64,000 nt of DNA. Origin: Variovorax sp. PBL-E5 (GTDB lineage Bacteria; Pseudomonadota; Gammaproteobacteria; Burkholderiales; Burkholderiaceae_C). The stretch spans positions 496,001-560,000 of the forward strand of contig NZ_LR594672.1 in assembly GCF_901827185.1 (NCBI RefSeq). Direction: 5' to 3'. Positions 49,398-57,267 of this stretch are shown here, in pieces (positions within the stretch are counted from its first letter, which is position 1; each line of letters opens with the position of its first letter). The translations under genes were made by a program, and so were the position numbers. A model generated the notes under the pieces. It had not been told where the DNA came from. It made no database searches and saw only the letters and a list, made by a program, of their open reading frames with translations.

Positions 49398-50459
49398 CTA
49401 GCGGCGGGTCTTCAGAACCAGCCGTTCGTAGGCCGTCTTGGCCCGAGCGCGAAGTTCGGAGGCCAGTTGGGCAACGCAATATCCGTCGTACGGGCCGTTG
49501 AGCGTGAAGAGTTCCGACACATTCTGCCGCAGGAACGTCTCGGCGTTTTTGTTCTGTTCCCGCAGAGTGGCCTTGGCAAGCGCCTCCATCACCTTCGAAA
49601 TCACCGAGGGCGTTCCCGCTTCGTCACCTTCGTCGGCAAAGAGGCGGTTGAAGACTTGGCGATAGGCCTGCATTTCCAGGTCGACGTCTTCAGCAGGTTT
49701 CACCGCGCCGGTTGTTCCGGCATCGCTCGTATGCTGCAGCGCTTCAATTTCCCACTTGGTGAGCGCGAAGCCAATGACGGCTGCGGCTTTCTCAAGGAGG
49801 GCCTTTGTCTTTGGCAGACTCCGGGTCTCCGTCAGCGTGATGCCTTCCTCGGCAAAGTACGTCCGGTAGGCGGCCAAGAGGACGTCGCGCACCGGAAGCT
49901 CGTCTTCATCCTCGAGCCATGGAAGGTCGTCATCCTCGGGGTCGCCTTCGTAGTCCTCGGGCAACAGCACAAGGGCTGACTCAGGAACGATTTTGCAATC
50001 GCCGTTCAGCCAAAGCGTTTCTCCCTTGGCATTACGCTCCGTGTGTTGCTCATCCCAGGAAAGTTCGGTTTCCCCGTCGCCTTGGAAGTCCAGCCCGTCT
50101 TTGCGGCGCGTAGCGGATGCAGCGCTGCAGGTGCCCGGCACCAATTCGCAGGCACCAATGAGCTCCATGAAGGAGCCGTGCACCGGCTTGCCGTCTTCGC
50201 CCGGCTTCACGAAGTCGAACTGGCCCGTGTTCTTGAGCGGGTACTTCCGCTCGACGGGCTTCGCTGCGGCAGCGCGCAGAGGACTGTCATCCGGAAGCTT
50301 TGCCTCCAGCTCGTTCCAGCTCTTGTGGCCAAGCGCCTTGGCCAGGATGGTCAGGCACTCGCTGTGGCTCAGTTCGGAAGCTGGCTTGGTGAAGCCCTTG
50401 AGTTCGCGGCGCAGAGCGCTCACGGTGGTCTTGGCTTGTTTCTTGGTCTCGAAATACAT
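49398..50459 (-). CDS. hypothetical protein with the same N-terminal glyoxalase-type motif
   Basis: A 353-residue protein. Residues 25-55 read LSHSECLTILAKALGHKSWNELEA, the short domain shared with the 540-residue neighbour. A Pro/Asp-rich middle (ACELVPGTCSAASATRRKDG) and a helical C-terminal part follow. It probably belongs to the same accessory family. The function is unknown. The start has AAGGAAACACACC upstream. Confidence 0.7.
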   Translation of the reverse strand: MYFETKKQAKTTVSALRRELKGFTKPASELSHSECLTILAKALGHKSWNELEAKLPDDSPLRAAAAKPVERKYPLKNTGQFDFVKPGEDGKPVHGSFMELIGACELVPGTCSAASATRRKDGLDFQGDGETELSWDEQHTERNAKGETLWLNGDCKIVPESALVLLPEDYEGDPEDDDLPWLEDEDELPVRDVLLAAYRTYFAEEGITLTETRSLPKTKALLEKAAAVIGFALTKWEIEALQHTSDAGTTGAVKPAEDVDLEMQAYRQVFNRLFADEGDEAGTPSVISKVMEALAKATLREQNKNAETFLRQNVSELFTLNGPYDGYCVAQLASELRARAKTAYERLVLKTRR

Positions 50460-50719
50460 GGTGTGTTTCCTTGGGGGCCTCGCTGGCCCTGAAAAACGCT
50501 GCAGCGCAATTGCTGCACGGTGTTTGCATTGCCAAGCGAGGCCCCGGATTCACGGGATAGATTTCGCATTGGTTGTCCTCAAAAGTCTTCGCCATACCTG
50601 CGGGAGCAGGCGCAAACGGCAGGCGACTTCACGGCCTTGCGCCGTATAGGCAAGGGAGGATGTCGACCTATAGCCCTGCGGGCTCAGGCCGGCCACGAGG
50701 AGGCCGGGCGTGCCGTCAA
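50460..50719. other. leader region of the gene at 49398-50459
   Basis: On the minus strand CTATAC (50644-50649) followed by AAGGCC is a likely promoter, giving a leader of about 180 bases. The leader holds a frame (start at 50595, MAKTFEDNQCEIYP...) that overlaps the gene out of frame, and an AGGACAAC string inside that frame. No other gene. Confidence 0.4.
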
Positions 50720-50753
50720 CAATGAAAACGCCCAGGCTGGTAAAGCCTGGGCG
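50720..50753 (-). terminator. intrinsic terminator
   Basis: Minus strand: ten-base CGCCCAGGCT/AGCCTGGGCG arms followed by TTTTCATTG, after the gene at 50774. Confidence 0.85.
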
Positions 50754-50773
50754 GAATGAGCGGGCAGGGCCCG

Positions 50774-51502
50774 TCAGATGGAGATGACCGGAAGGCCCTC
50801 GGGTCGAGTTGTCCGTTCGTACCAGTAGTGGCCGATGAACCCGTCCTCAGCCAAGACCTGCGCGATTCGCGGATTCGCGGCATGCTCTTCGTCGGATACA
50901 GGACGGACCAGCTTGAAGACCGAGCTTCCGCGACGGACGTACGCTGGTGCTTCCGCCGAAGTGGTGGAAAGCAGCACCTCCGGTACCGGTCGCCGGTCCT
51001 TGAAGAGGTTCACGCTCTGCACGAGCATGAACCCAGGCGTGAGCGGTTCGACCTGGATGCCGAACCTCTCGCTGAAGTCCATCCCGTAGAAGCAAAAAAC
51101 TTCTTCTGGGTAGAGGTCCGCCTCGGGGTCCGAGATGTGCACCTGCTCGCAGGGCAGGCGGCTGCGAAGGTACGCAACCAGCTGCTCGAAGGCGGCCGCA
51201 TCGGTCACCCAGCGCCGGTGGTGGTCTCGTAGGCCGCGGCCTGCATCTTGGACGATGCAAACCGGCTTGCCGTCAAACCAGAGCGTGTGCATCTGGGCGG
51301 ACCGCTCACCGTCGAAGTATTCGAACATGAGTTGTCGCACGTCGAAGCGCTTTTCGAGGTCGAGCGTCTCGAGGAACTCGGTTGTGCAGTTGCTGTCGAG
51401 GTCCTGAATCTCCGGCAGCCACTGGCCGCTGAGAACCCAGGTGGTATGAAGCACTGGCTTCGTTGGGAGGAGGTAGACCTCCTTGAGCTTGAGCATTCTC
51501 AT
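50774..51502 (-). CDS. hypothetical protein
   Basis: A 242-residue soluble protein (MRMLKLKEVYLLPTKP...). It has many aromatic and acidic residues (DLDSNCTTEFLETLDLEKRF, HISDPEADLYPEEVFCFYGMDF). No domain is recognised. It lies 16 bases after the 122-residue gene, so the two form an operon. An alternative ATG at 51496 is possible. Confidence 0.7.
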   Translation of the reverse strand: MRMLKLKEVYLLPTKPVLHTTWVLSGQWLPEIQDLDSNCTTEFLETLDLEKRFDVRQLMFEYFDGERSAQMHTLWFDGKPVCIVQDAGRGLRDHHRRWVTDAAAFEQLVAYLRSRLPCEQVHISDPEADLYPEEVFCFYGMDFSERFGIQVEPLTPGFMLVQSVNLFKDRRPVPEVLLSTTSAEAPAYVRRGSSVFKLVRPVSDEEHAANPRIAQVLAEDGFIGHYWYERTTRPEGLPVISI

Positions 51503-51518
51503 CAGGGGAACGACCTGC

Positions 51519-51887
51519 TCAGACCGAGACAGCAGCCAACATTGTCTTCAGACGCTCGACTTCAGCTCGCGCGTCCTTCAGCTCTTGGTGGAGGCGGATG
51601 ACCTCCTGGCGCGCCTTGCGGTCGCCGCGGTGGGTCATGAAGAAGTGCTCCGCGTACTCCTCGGTGGCCGGAGACCATTGAGCGATGGAAGCGGAGATGG
51701 CTGTGCGATTGTCGAGCTCGACCAGCGCGCGGACGTAGGCACGCGATTCCAGTGCCCTGGCCGCATGCTCGTCTGGGGTTTCCTTCACCAGGCCCAAGCG
51801 GGCGAGAAGGCCGGTCGCCAGCATGCGCTGTGCATTGGCGGCAATGGCCAAGACCGAACGCGTAGCGGTGGGATTGACGGTATTCAT
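51519..51887 (-). CDS. hypothetical helical protein
   Basis: A 122-residue protein from ATG 51887. The C-terminal third (EVIRLHQELKDARAEVERLKTML) is a short coiled coil. The N-terminal part is Ala-rich and helical. It is first in a two-gene operon behind a promoter module. No family is recognised. Confidence 0.7.
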   Translation of the reverse strand: MNTVNPTATRSVLAIAANAQRMLATGLLARLGLVKETPDEHAARALESRAYVRALVELDNRTAISASIAQWSPATEEYAEHFFMTHRGDRKARQEVIRLHQELKDARAEVERLKTMLAAVSV

Positions 51888-51913
51888 GGATTGGTTACTC
51901 CTTGGGTTGAACA

Positions 51914-51932
51914 GATTTCCTGCCCCGTATAG
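51914..51932 (-). promoter_or_regulatory. CTANAC-N5-AGGAAATC promoter module
   Basis: Minus strand: CTATAC, five bases, AGGAAATC, 27 bases ahead of the 122-residue protein gene. Confidence 0.55.
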
Positions 51933-51973
51933 GGATACCGACGCTCCGACGACGCACCGGGAGCAGCGCAGCG

Positions 51974-53292
51974 CCCCGTCCTTTAGGGCGGGGAGTGAAT
52001 GGCGGTTGTTTGCAGCCGAAGGCGTTGCCCTATCTAAAAAGCGGCGATACACTGGATGAAACAACAGTGCCTCCTCGGTGTCCCTTCCCAGCTCTCCCCC
52101 GCTTTCGACCCGTGTCCTTCGGCTTCGGCTGAAGGACAAGCATGCGGCCGTGCTGCGCGCTATGGCGCGCGACGTGAACCAGGTCTGGAACTACTGCAAC
52201 GACCTCGGCCAGCAGGTGCTGCGCCGCGAAGGTCGCTTCATGAGCGGGTTCGACTTTCAGAAGTACCTCAACGGCGCAAGCAAAGCGGGCCTGCTCGTGG
52301 GCTCTGCGGTGTTCCAGCAGGTCGCTGAGGAGTTCGCCACGCGCCGGCGGCAGTTCAAGAAGGCGCGCCTGCGCTGGCGTATCTCCGACCCTAAGCGCGC
52401 GAACCGGAGCCTAGGGTGGATTCCTTTCAAGGCTCGCTCGCTGCGCTACAAGGGCGGGCAGGTGGCCTTCCAGGGCCACCTTCTGAGCCTGTGGGACAGC
52501 TACGGTCTCGCCGGCCACGAACTCGGGGCCGGCAGCATCAGCGAGGACGCGCGCGGACGCTGGTACCTGAACGTCACGGTCCAGGTGCAGCCGAAGGCCA
52601 AGCCGTCGCCCGAGGGCCTCAAAGGGGCCCTTGGAGCCGACCTGGGGCTCAAGAGTCATATGACCGACTCGGCGGGGACCTCGGTGGACGCCCAGCGCTT
52701 CTATCGCGACCTCGAGTCGAAGATTGCCAGCGCGCAGCGCGCTGGCAAGGCGCACCGGGTGCGTGCGCTGCACGCCAAGGTCGCCAATCGCAGGAAGGAT
52801 TTCCTGCACAAGCTCTCCACCGCCCAGGCCCGCGGCCATGCGGCGGTCTTCGTCGGCGACGTCAATGCCGCTACCCTCGCGAAGACCCGAATGGCGAAAT
52901 CCGTGCACGACGCGGGCTGGAGCAGCTACCGAACCATGCTCAAGTACAAGTGCGATGACGCAGGTGCTTGGTTCGCGGAGGTCGACGAATCCTTCTCCAC
53001 CCAGGACTGCAACATCTGCGGCACCCGGGCCGGCCCCAAGGGCCGAGCAGGGCTCGCGGTGCGGCAATGGACCTGCCCCTGTTGCGGCGCGTCCCACGAC
53101 CGCGATGTGAACGCGGCGCGCAACATCCTTGCGCGTGGGCTTGTTTGGTTGGAGAAGACGTTTTCCGCTGCGGATTCGCGCTCGACGAAGAGTGCGGCCG
53201 CAGTGAATAAGGTGCCTGGCCCTTCAGGGCTAGGTGCCGCGGCCGGGCATGGCCGTCCAGCAGGGGGAATCCCCGTCCTTTAGGGCGGGGAG
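51974..53292 (+). mobile_element. IS1341-type (IS200/IS605 family) element with tnpB only
   Basis: A single tnpB gene lies between two identical 22-base end repeats that begin CCCCGTCCTTTAGGGC (51974-51995 and 53271-53292), each a hairpin-forming CCCC...GGGG end. The right end continues into AGGATGTCAA, typical of this family. No tnpA transposase is present, so mobility would depend on TnpA in trans. The exact outer limits and the target motif are not certain. It sits between a two-gene operon and the prepilin peptidase gene. Confidence 0.8.
52078..53283 (+). CDS. tnpB: TnpB RNA-guided nuclease homologue
   Basis: About 401 residues, GTG start (uncertain). A basic N-terminal domain is followed by a RuvC fold with Asp188 (GADLGLK) and a late D341/D343 (DRDVNAARN). 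A zinc ribbon is formed by C311/C314 and C333/C336. The usual RuvC-II Glu is missing: the segment reads FVGDVNA (residue 260-261). Glutamates at 301 and 304 (AEVDES) could replace it, as in TnpB lineages with a rearranged site. The ORF runs into the right-end repeat, where the guide RNA would be made. Confidence 0.85.
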   Translation: MSLPSSPPLSTRVLRLRLKDKHAAVLRAMARDVNQVWNYCNDLGQQVLRREGRFMSGFDFQKYLNGASKAGLLVGSAVFQQVAEEFATRRRQFKKARLRWRISDPKRANRSLGWIPFKARSLRYKGGQVAFQGHLLSLWDSYGLAGHELGAGSISEDARGRWYLNVTVQVQPKAKPSPEGLKGALGADLGLKSHMTDSAGTSVDAQRFYRDLESKIASAQRAGKAHRVRALHAKVANRRKDFLHKLSTAQARGHAAVFVGDVNAATLAKTRMAKSVHDAGWSSYRTMLKYKCDDAGAWFAEVDESFSTQDCNICGTRAGPKGRAGLAVRQWTCPCCGASHDRDVNAARNILARGLVWLEKTFSAADSRSTKSAAAVNKVPGPSGLGAAAGHGRPAGGIPVL

Positions 53293-53388
53293 GATGTCAA
53301 TCACAGGTGTTCCTTTCAGTTGTCCTGCAAGGTGTAGCGCAGCGCCGGCAGCGCGAGGAAATCGGCGCACGCCGCCCCTCGCGGCGGG

Positions 53389-54231
53389 TCAACCGAATGC
53401 GGCGTAGGGGATGGGCAGCCGGCCAGAGCGCTGCAGCGCGAAGATGATGACGCCGCCCAGGGCCAACCACTGGCCGAACGCCAGGCGGACCTGTCCATCC
53501 AGCTTCTGGCGGTTGGCGGCTAAAGCTGCGAACAGCGCAAGCGGGCACGCCGTGGCCAATGTCTGAACGACCCCGAAGGGCCCGACGAACGTGCCGATTG
53601 CCAGCAAGAGCCAGGCATCGCCCCCGCCGATGCCGTCGACGCCACGCCAAGCCTTGAAGGCGGCCCCGGTGACTCCTAGAAGGCCGTAGCCCGCCAGGGC
53701 GCCGTAGATGGCCAGCGTCGGCGAAATGAACCAGGACTGCGTGGCCGCAACCAGGCCAAGGGCAGCCAAAGGGTGGACCAGCGCGTCGGGCAGCAGCTGG
53801 TGCTCGATGTCGATGACGGCAGCCCAGAGAAGCAAAAGGGCCGCCACGCCGACGAGGGCAGCCTGAGCCGTGAATCCGAGCCAGGCAACGCTGCCCGCAC
53901 CAGTTGCGGCGCCGGCGAGCTCGAGTGCAAGGTAACGCGGAGAGATGAGACGGTGGCAAGCCCGGCACTTGCCCCGCAGGAGTAGCCAGCTGACCACCGG
54001 GAGGTTGTCATACCAGGCAATCCGCACGCCGCAGGCTGGGCAATGGGACCGCTTTGCTCGCAGCATGGGTGCGTCATCGTCCACAGGCAGGCCCAGCTCC
54101 TCCTGTGCCCCCTGTCGCCACTCCAGCAAGAGCTTTCGCGGCAGGCGGTAGACGACGCTGTTGCCAAAGCTTCCCAGCACCAGGCCGAAAAGCATTCCCA
54201 GGGAGATGAACAGGTGGATGGAGCTGAGCAT
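53389..54231 (-). CDS. pilD: prepilin peptidase (GspO/PilD family)
   Basis: A 280-residue polytopic aspartic protease. The cytoplasmic loop carries a Cys4 zinc site (C64, C67, C89, C92), and the catalytic Asp pair is D141 (VIDIEHQLLPD) and D205 (GGGDAWLL). About seven membrane spans follow the N-terminal GSFGNSVVYRLP. It cleaves and N-methylates type IV pilins and pseudopilins. No pilin gene is visible here. The ATG lies seven bases after a CTAGAC -10-like element, so the message may be leaderless. Confidence 0.92.
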   Translation of the reverse strand: MLSSIHLFISLGMLFGLVLGSFGNSVVYRLPRKLLLEWRQGAQEELGLPVDDDAPMLRAKRSHCPACGVRIAWYDNLPVVSWLLLRGKCRACHRLISPRYLALELAGAATGAGSVAWLGFTAQAALVGVAALLLLWAAVIDIEHQLLPDALVHPLAALGLVAATQSWFISPTLAIYGALAGYGLLGVTGAAFKAWRGVDGIGGGDAWLLLAIGTFVGPFGVVQTLATACPLALFAALAANRQKLDGQVRLAFGQWLALGGVIIFALQRSGRLPIPYAAFG

Positions 54232-54370
54232 GCGTCCGTCTAGTAGCTCCCTTTAGCCTGCCGGCCCTGGGAAAGGCTCGCAAGCCCAGACAACCCGCGA
54301 GCCACCCATACCCGGAATAAGACGGTCCCTATACGAAAGCATCCGTCTAGCCCCACCTAAGGTTGCCCCA
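54232..54370. promoter_or_regulatory. divergent promoter region of pilD and the Ig-like protein
   Basis: Plus strand CTATAC at 54329-54334 precedes the surface-protein gene by 36 bases. Minus strand CTAGAC at about 54238 precedes pilD. Neither has the AGGACAAC part. Confidence 0.45.
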
Positions 54371-56359
54371 ATGTCAAACCGCACGTCCCGTAGACTCGTC
54401 ACCGCCCTGCTTGCGGTGTCCCTGGCCGTCCAATCGGTCGCAGCTGCCGCCGCGGGCGCACAGTTCTCATACCGTGTCCCGCTCAAGACGATGAACGTCA
54501 TTCCGGATTACGTTCCCGCGACCGGCGCCATCACCAGTCTGACCGCGGACCCGCCAACTGTGGTCGCGGGCTCCTCGGGCGTGGTAACTCTCACGGCCAG
54601 CGTCGCGGATTCCAACGGAAGGCCGGCAATTGATGGCGAAACCGTCGCATGGGCCACGTCCGGCGGCGACTTGGGGGCCGGCTCCGCCACTGTCGGCGGG
54701 GCCGCCGTGATTACGCTTGCGCCGCCCACGGTAGCAGGTCCCGTCACGGTCAGCGCACTTCTCAACTCGAGCGGGGCTTCGCTTTCGACGGTGGTCGACG
54801 TTATCGCTGATGAGGTCAGCGCCAAGGTCGCCCAGGTTTCCGCGCCGGGAGGCACTCTTCCGGCCAACGGCTCGGCCCAGGCGCTCATCACTGCTTCCGT
54901 CACAGACGATTACGGCAATCCTCTCGGTGCTGGCATCCCAGTGACCTGGTCGACCGACATCGGCACCCTGACCGGGACCAGCAGCTCGACCGACGCGAAC
55001 GGGATGGCCGCAACGCACCTGACCGCCCCGACCACGGTCGGCATCGCCACGGTGCGCGCCCTGGCAGCCAATAGCGGAGATGCAGGCAAGACTGCGGGCG
55101 TCTCCTTCATCGCGGACGCCGCGACCTCGAAGGTGGTGTCTGTCACGGCCGACAGGACCTTCATGACCGCAAACGGCAGCGCAACCGCGACCCTTTCGGC
55201 GCTCTTGCGTGACGCAAATGGCAACCTCGCGCCGGCTGGCACCTCGGTGAGCTGGGGAGCCACACTAGGGAACCTCGCCCCGGCGACTTCCTCAACTGAC
55301 GCAGCAGGTCGCGCCACTGCCGTTCTTACGGCGGGCACCGTCAGCGGGACCTCGACGGTCACCGCCAGGGGCGCTTCAGGCGACGCAGGAAAGACGCAGT
55401 CGATTTCATTGGACGCAGACGCGACGACGGCTCGGGTGGTTTCGCTGAGCACCAACGCGACAACCGCAGTGGCAAACGGGGCGCCCGCGGCGACTTTGTC
55501 CGCTGCCGTGCTGGACGCCCACGGCAACCGGGTGACTGGGGCAACCGTCGATTGGACGACCACCCTGGGCAGCATTGCCGCGAGCTCCACTACCGGTGGA
55601 GACGGTATCGCCCACGCAGTGCTGAACGGCAGCACCGTTGCTGGCGCAGCGACCGTTCGGGCAAAAACCCGCGCAGGGGGCGATGCTGGCCAAACCCAGA
55701 CCGTCACCTTCTCGGGCGACGCTGCGACTGCTCGCGTTACCGCGATGAGCAGCAATGCCTACACGGCCGTTGCCAACGGAGCGCCGGCCGTGACGCTCTC
55801 GGCTACGCTGAAGGATGCCAACGGCAACCTCCTGCCAGGCGCCATCGCCAATTGGACGACGAGCCTCGGCACCATTGCCGCGACCACCGCTGCAGGCGCA
55901 GACGGCGTGACCTACGCTGTGCTGTATGCAGGCGTTGCAGCCGGCACGGCAACGGTTCGCGTCAAGGGCGCAGCGGCAGATGCTGGCCAAGCAACATACA
56001 TCAGCCTTATCGGTGACGTGACCACGGCGCGCCCGGTTCAGGTTGTCGCGAGCCCGTCTTGGGTCTGCGGCTCGGTCTATCCGGACAACATCACCACCAC
56101 GCTCTACGCAGTAATGCGCGATGCGAACGGCAACGTGGTGGTCGGGGCGCCTGTGACCTGGGCAGTGGACCGTGGCTCTCTTGGCGTTGGCCAATGGGGC
56201 GTCTCATACTCGGATGCGAATGGCACCGCCGTCTCGACGCTCACGTCATCCCCGGAGTGGCAGGTGTACGCAACCGCCACTGCCTATGGCGCCGCAGGCC
56301 AGATGCCCGTCAACGTGTACTACGAATACTGCAAGCCCGCAGGGGGTGGCGGCAAGTAA
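54371..56359 (+). CDS. secreted protein with six tandem Big_1 (invasin/intimin-type Ig-like) repeats
   Basis: A 662-residue exported protein. A signal peptide (MSNRTSRRLVTALLAVSLAVQ region) is followed by about six repeats of about 100 residues, each with the pattern T-x-x-ANG-x-x-x-x-TLSA-x-x-DANGN...WTT-x-LG...AGTA-T-V. Repeats 4 and 5 are the most alike. The last is Cys-containing and ends YEYCKPAGGGGK. Such modules form extended surface rods. No barrel or anchor domain is present, so it may be secreted or partner-bound. Confidence 0.88.
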   Translation: MSNRTSRRLVTALLAVSLAVQSVAAAAAGAQFSYRVPLKTMNVIPDYVPATGAITSLTADPPTVVAGSSGVVTLTASVADSNGRPAIDGETVAWATSGGDLGAGSATVGGAAVITLAPPTVAGPVTVSALLNSSGASLSTVVDVIADEVSAKVAQVSAPGGTLPANGSAQALITASVTDDYGNPLGAGIPVTWSTDIGTLTGTSSSTDANGMAATHLTAPTTVGIATVRALAANSGDAGKTAGVSFIADAATSKVVSVTADRTFMTANGSATATLSALLRDANGNLAPAGTSVSWGATLGNLAPATSSTDAAGRATAVLTAGTVSGTSTVTARGASGDAGKTQSISLDADATTARVVSLSTNATTAVANGAPAATLSAAVLDAHGNRVTGATVDWTTTLGSIAASSTTGGDGIAHAVLNGSTVAGAATVRAKTRAGGDAGQTQTVTFSGDAATARVTAMSSNAYTAVANGAPAVTLSATLKDANGNLLPGAIANWTTSLGTIAATTAAGADGVTYAVLYAGVAAGTATVRVKGAAADAGQATYISLIGDVTTARPVQVVASPSWVCGSVYPDNITTTLYAVMRDANGNVVVGAPVTWAVDRGSLGVGQWGVSYSDANGTAVSTLTSSPEWQVYATATAYGAAGQMPVNVYYEYCKPAGGGGK

Positions 56360-56372
56360 CGTCTACTGCCAA

Positions 56373-56414
56373 TGCCCCTCTCGCAGAAATGCGAGGGGGG
56401 CATTTTTCTTTTTC
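56373..56414 (+). terminator. intrinsic terminator
   Basis: Twelve-base stem (TGCCCCTCTCGC with GCGAGGGGGGCA, one G-T pair) then TTTTTCTTTTTC, after the Ig-like gene. Confidence 0.9.
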
Positions 56415-56470
56415 TGGCGGAATGGGGCAGACTTTCTCCGTGGTCTGCGTTCGTGGCAGCCGAGCCGCAA

Positions 56471-56500
56471 GGAAAAACCCCCGGTGCAAGGCCGGGGGCT
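56471..56500 (-). terminator. intrinsic terminator
   Basis: Minus strand: CCCCCGG/CCGGGGG stem followed by TTTTTCC, after the outer-membrane barrel gene. Confidence 0.85.
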
Positions 56501-56534
56501 TCAGGGCAGCAGGGTTAGCTGCAGCGTTGGTTTG

Positions 56535-57071
56535 TCAGAACGACGCCTTGATGCCAGCGCTGAGGTTGTACAGGTCCGCTCGCGAGTCGCCGAAGTTCGG
56601 CACGTACTGGAGCTCGGTGCGCAGCGCAAAGGTCGCATTCAGCTTGTACTCCGCGCCGACTCCGAAGAGCGGAGCGTTGCGGTGAAAGCGACGGCCCTCG
56701 ACTTCGCTGGCCGTGTCGGCAATACCGAGGCGACCGAATGCGGTCACACCGCGGTACGACGGGGCAAAGCCGAGCACGCTGGCGGAGAGCATCGAGTTCT
56801 GCGCGAAGCCGACGCCATCGCGCTGCTCGATGTCGCCCAGCCGCGCATAGCCGATTTCCGCTGCGACGTGGGGGTTGAACTGGTAGCCGCCGTAGATGGT
56901 CGCGCCCACGTCACCGGCCTTGATGCCGAAGGCAGTCTTGTCGCTCAGGCGGTAGTGCGAATAGTCGAGGCCCGCGCCGGCGTAGAAGTTGTCGAGAGCC
57001 GGAGCCGCATGAGCTGCGCCACCGAGGGTTGCAGCTGCGAGGAGAGCGAGTGCGAGGAGGGATTTCTTCAT
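56535..57071 (-). CDS. outer-membrane beta-barrel protein (OmpA-like N-terminal barrel type)
   Basis: A 178-residue exported protein. The signal peptide MKKSLLALALLAAATLGGAAHA is followed by alternating-strand sequence (NFYAGAGLDYSHYRL, ATIYGGYQFNPHVAAEIGYARL) that ends in a C-terminal Phe (GIKASF), as needed for BAM-dependent insertion. It is a small eight-stranded barrel of porin/OmpW/OmpA style. The role is unknown. It has its own promoter module and terminator. Confidence 0.85.
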   Translation of the reverse strand: MKKSLLALALLAAATLGGAAHAAPALDNFYAGAGLDYSHYRLSDKTAFGIKAGDVGATIYGGYQFNPHVAAEIGYARLGDIEQRDGVGFAQNSMLSASVLGFAPSYRGVTAFGRLGIADTASEVEGRRFHRNAPLFGVGAEYKLNATFALRTELQYVPNFGDSRADLYNLSAGIKASF

Positions 57072-57075
57072 TTCA

Positions 57076-57095
57076 TTGCCCCTGACGGGGTGTAG
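57076..57095 (-). promoter_or_regulatory. CTANAC-N6-AGGGGCAA promoter module
   Basis: Minus strand: CTACAC, six bases, AGGGGCAA, immediately upstream of the barrel gene. A CCCC-TGAC-GGGG-like hairpin overlaps it. Confidence 0.5.
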
Positions 57096-57194
57096 TTGAG
57101 GGATATGCGGTCCCGCGGACGGGTTAGCGCTGTTACGTGTAGGGAGGCGTCTGCTACGGCACCCAGCAGCTGCATCTCAGCGACTTTTGGCGGA

Positions 57195-57225
57195 CAAGAA
57201 AAAGGACCGGCATGACGCCGGTCCT
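57195..57225 (-). terminator. intrinsic terminator
   Basis: Minus strand: nine-base AGGACCGGC/GCCGGTCCT stem then TTTTCTTG, past the stop of the gene at 57268. Confidence 0.85.
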
Positions 57226-57267
57226 GAAGAAGTGAGCAGGGGCCGCTGCGGGCTGCCCGCGGTTCGC

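Noticed and set aside
50287..50595. Frame in the leader of the 353-residue gene (MAKTFEDNQCEIYP...)
   Set aside because: It overlaps the real gene out of frame for most of its length. It could at most be a short regulatory upstream frame.
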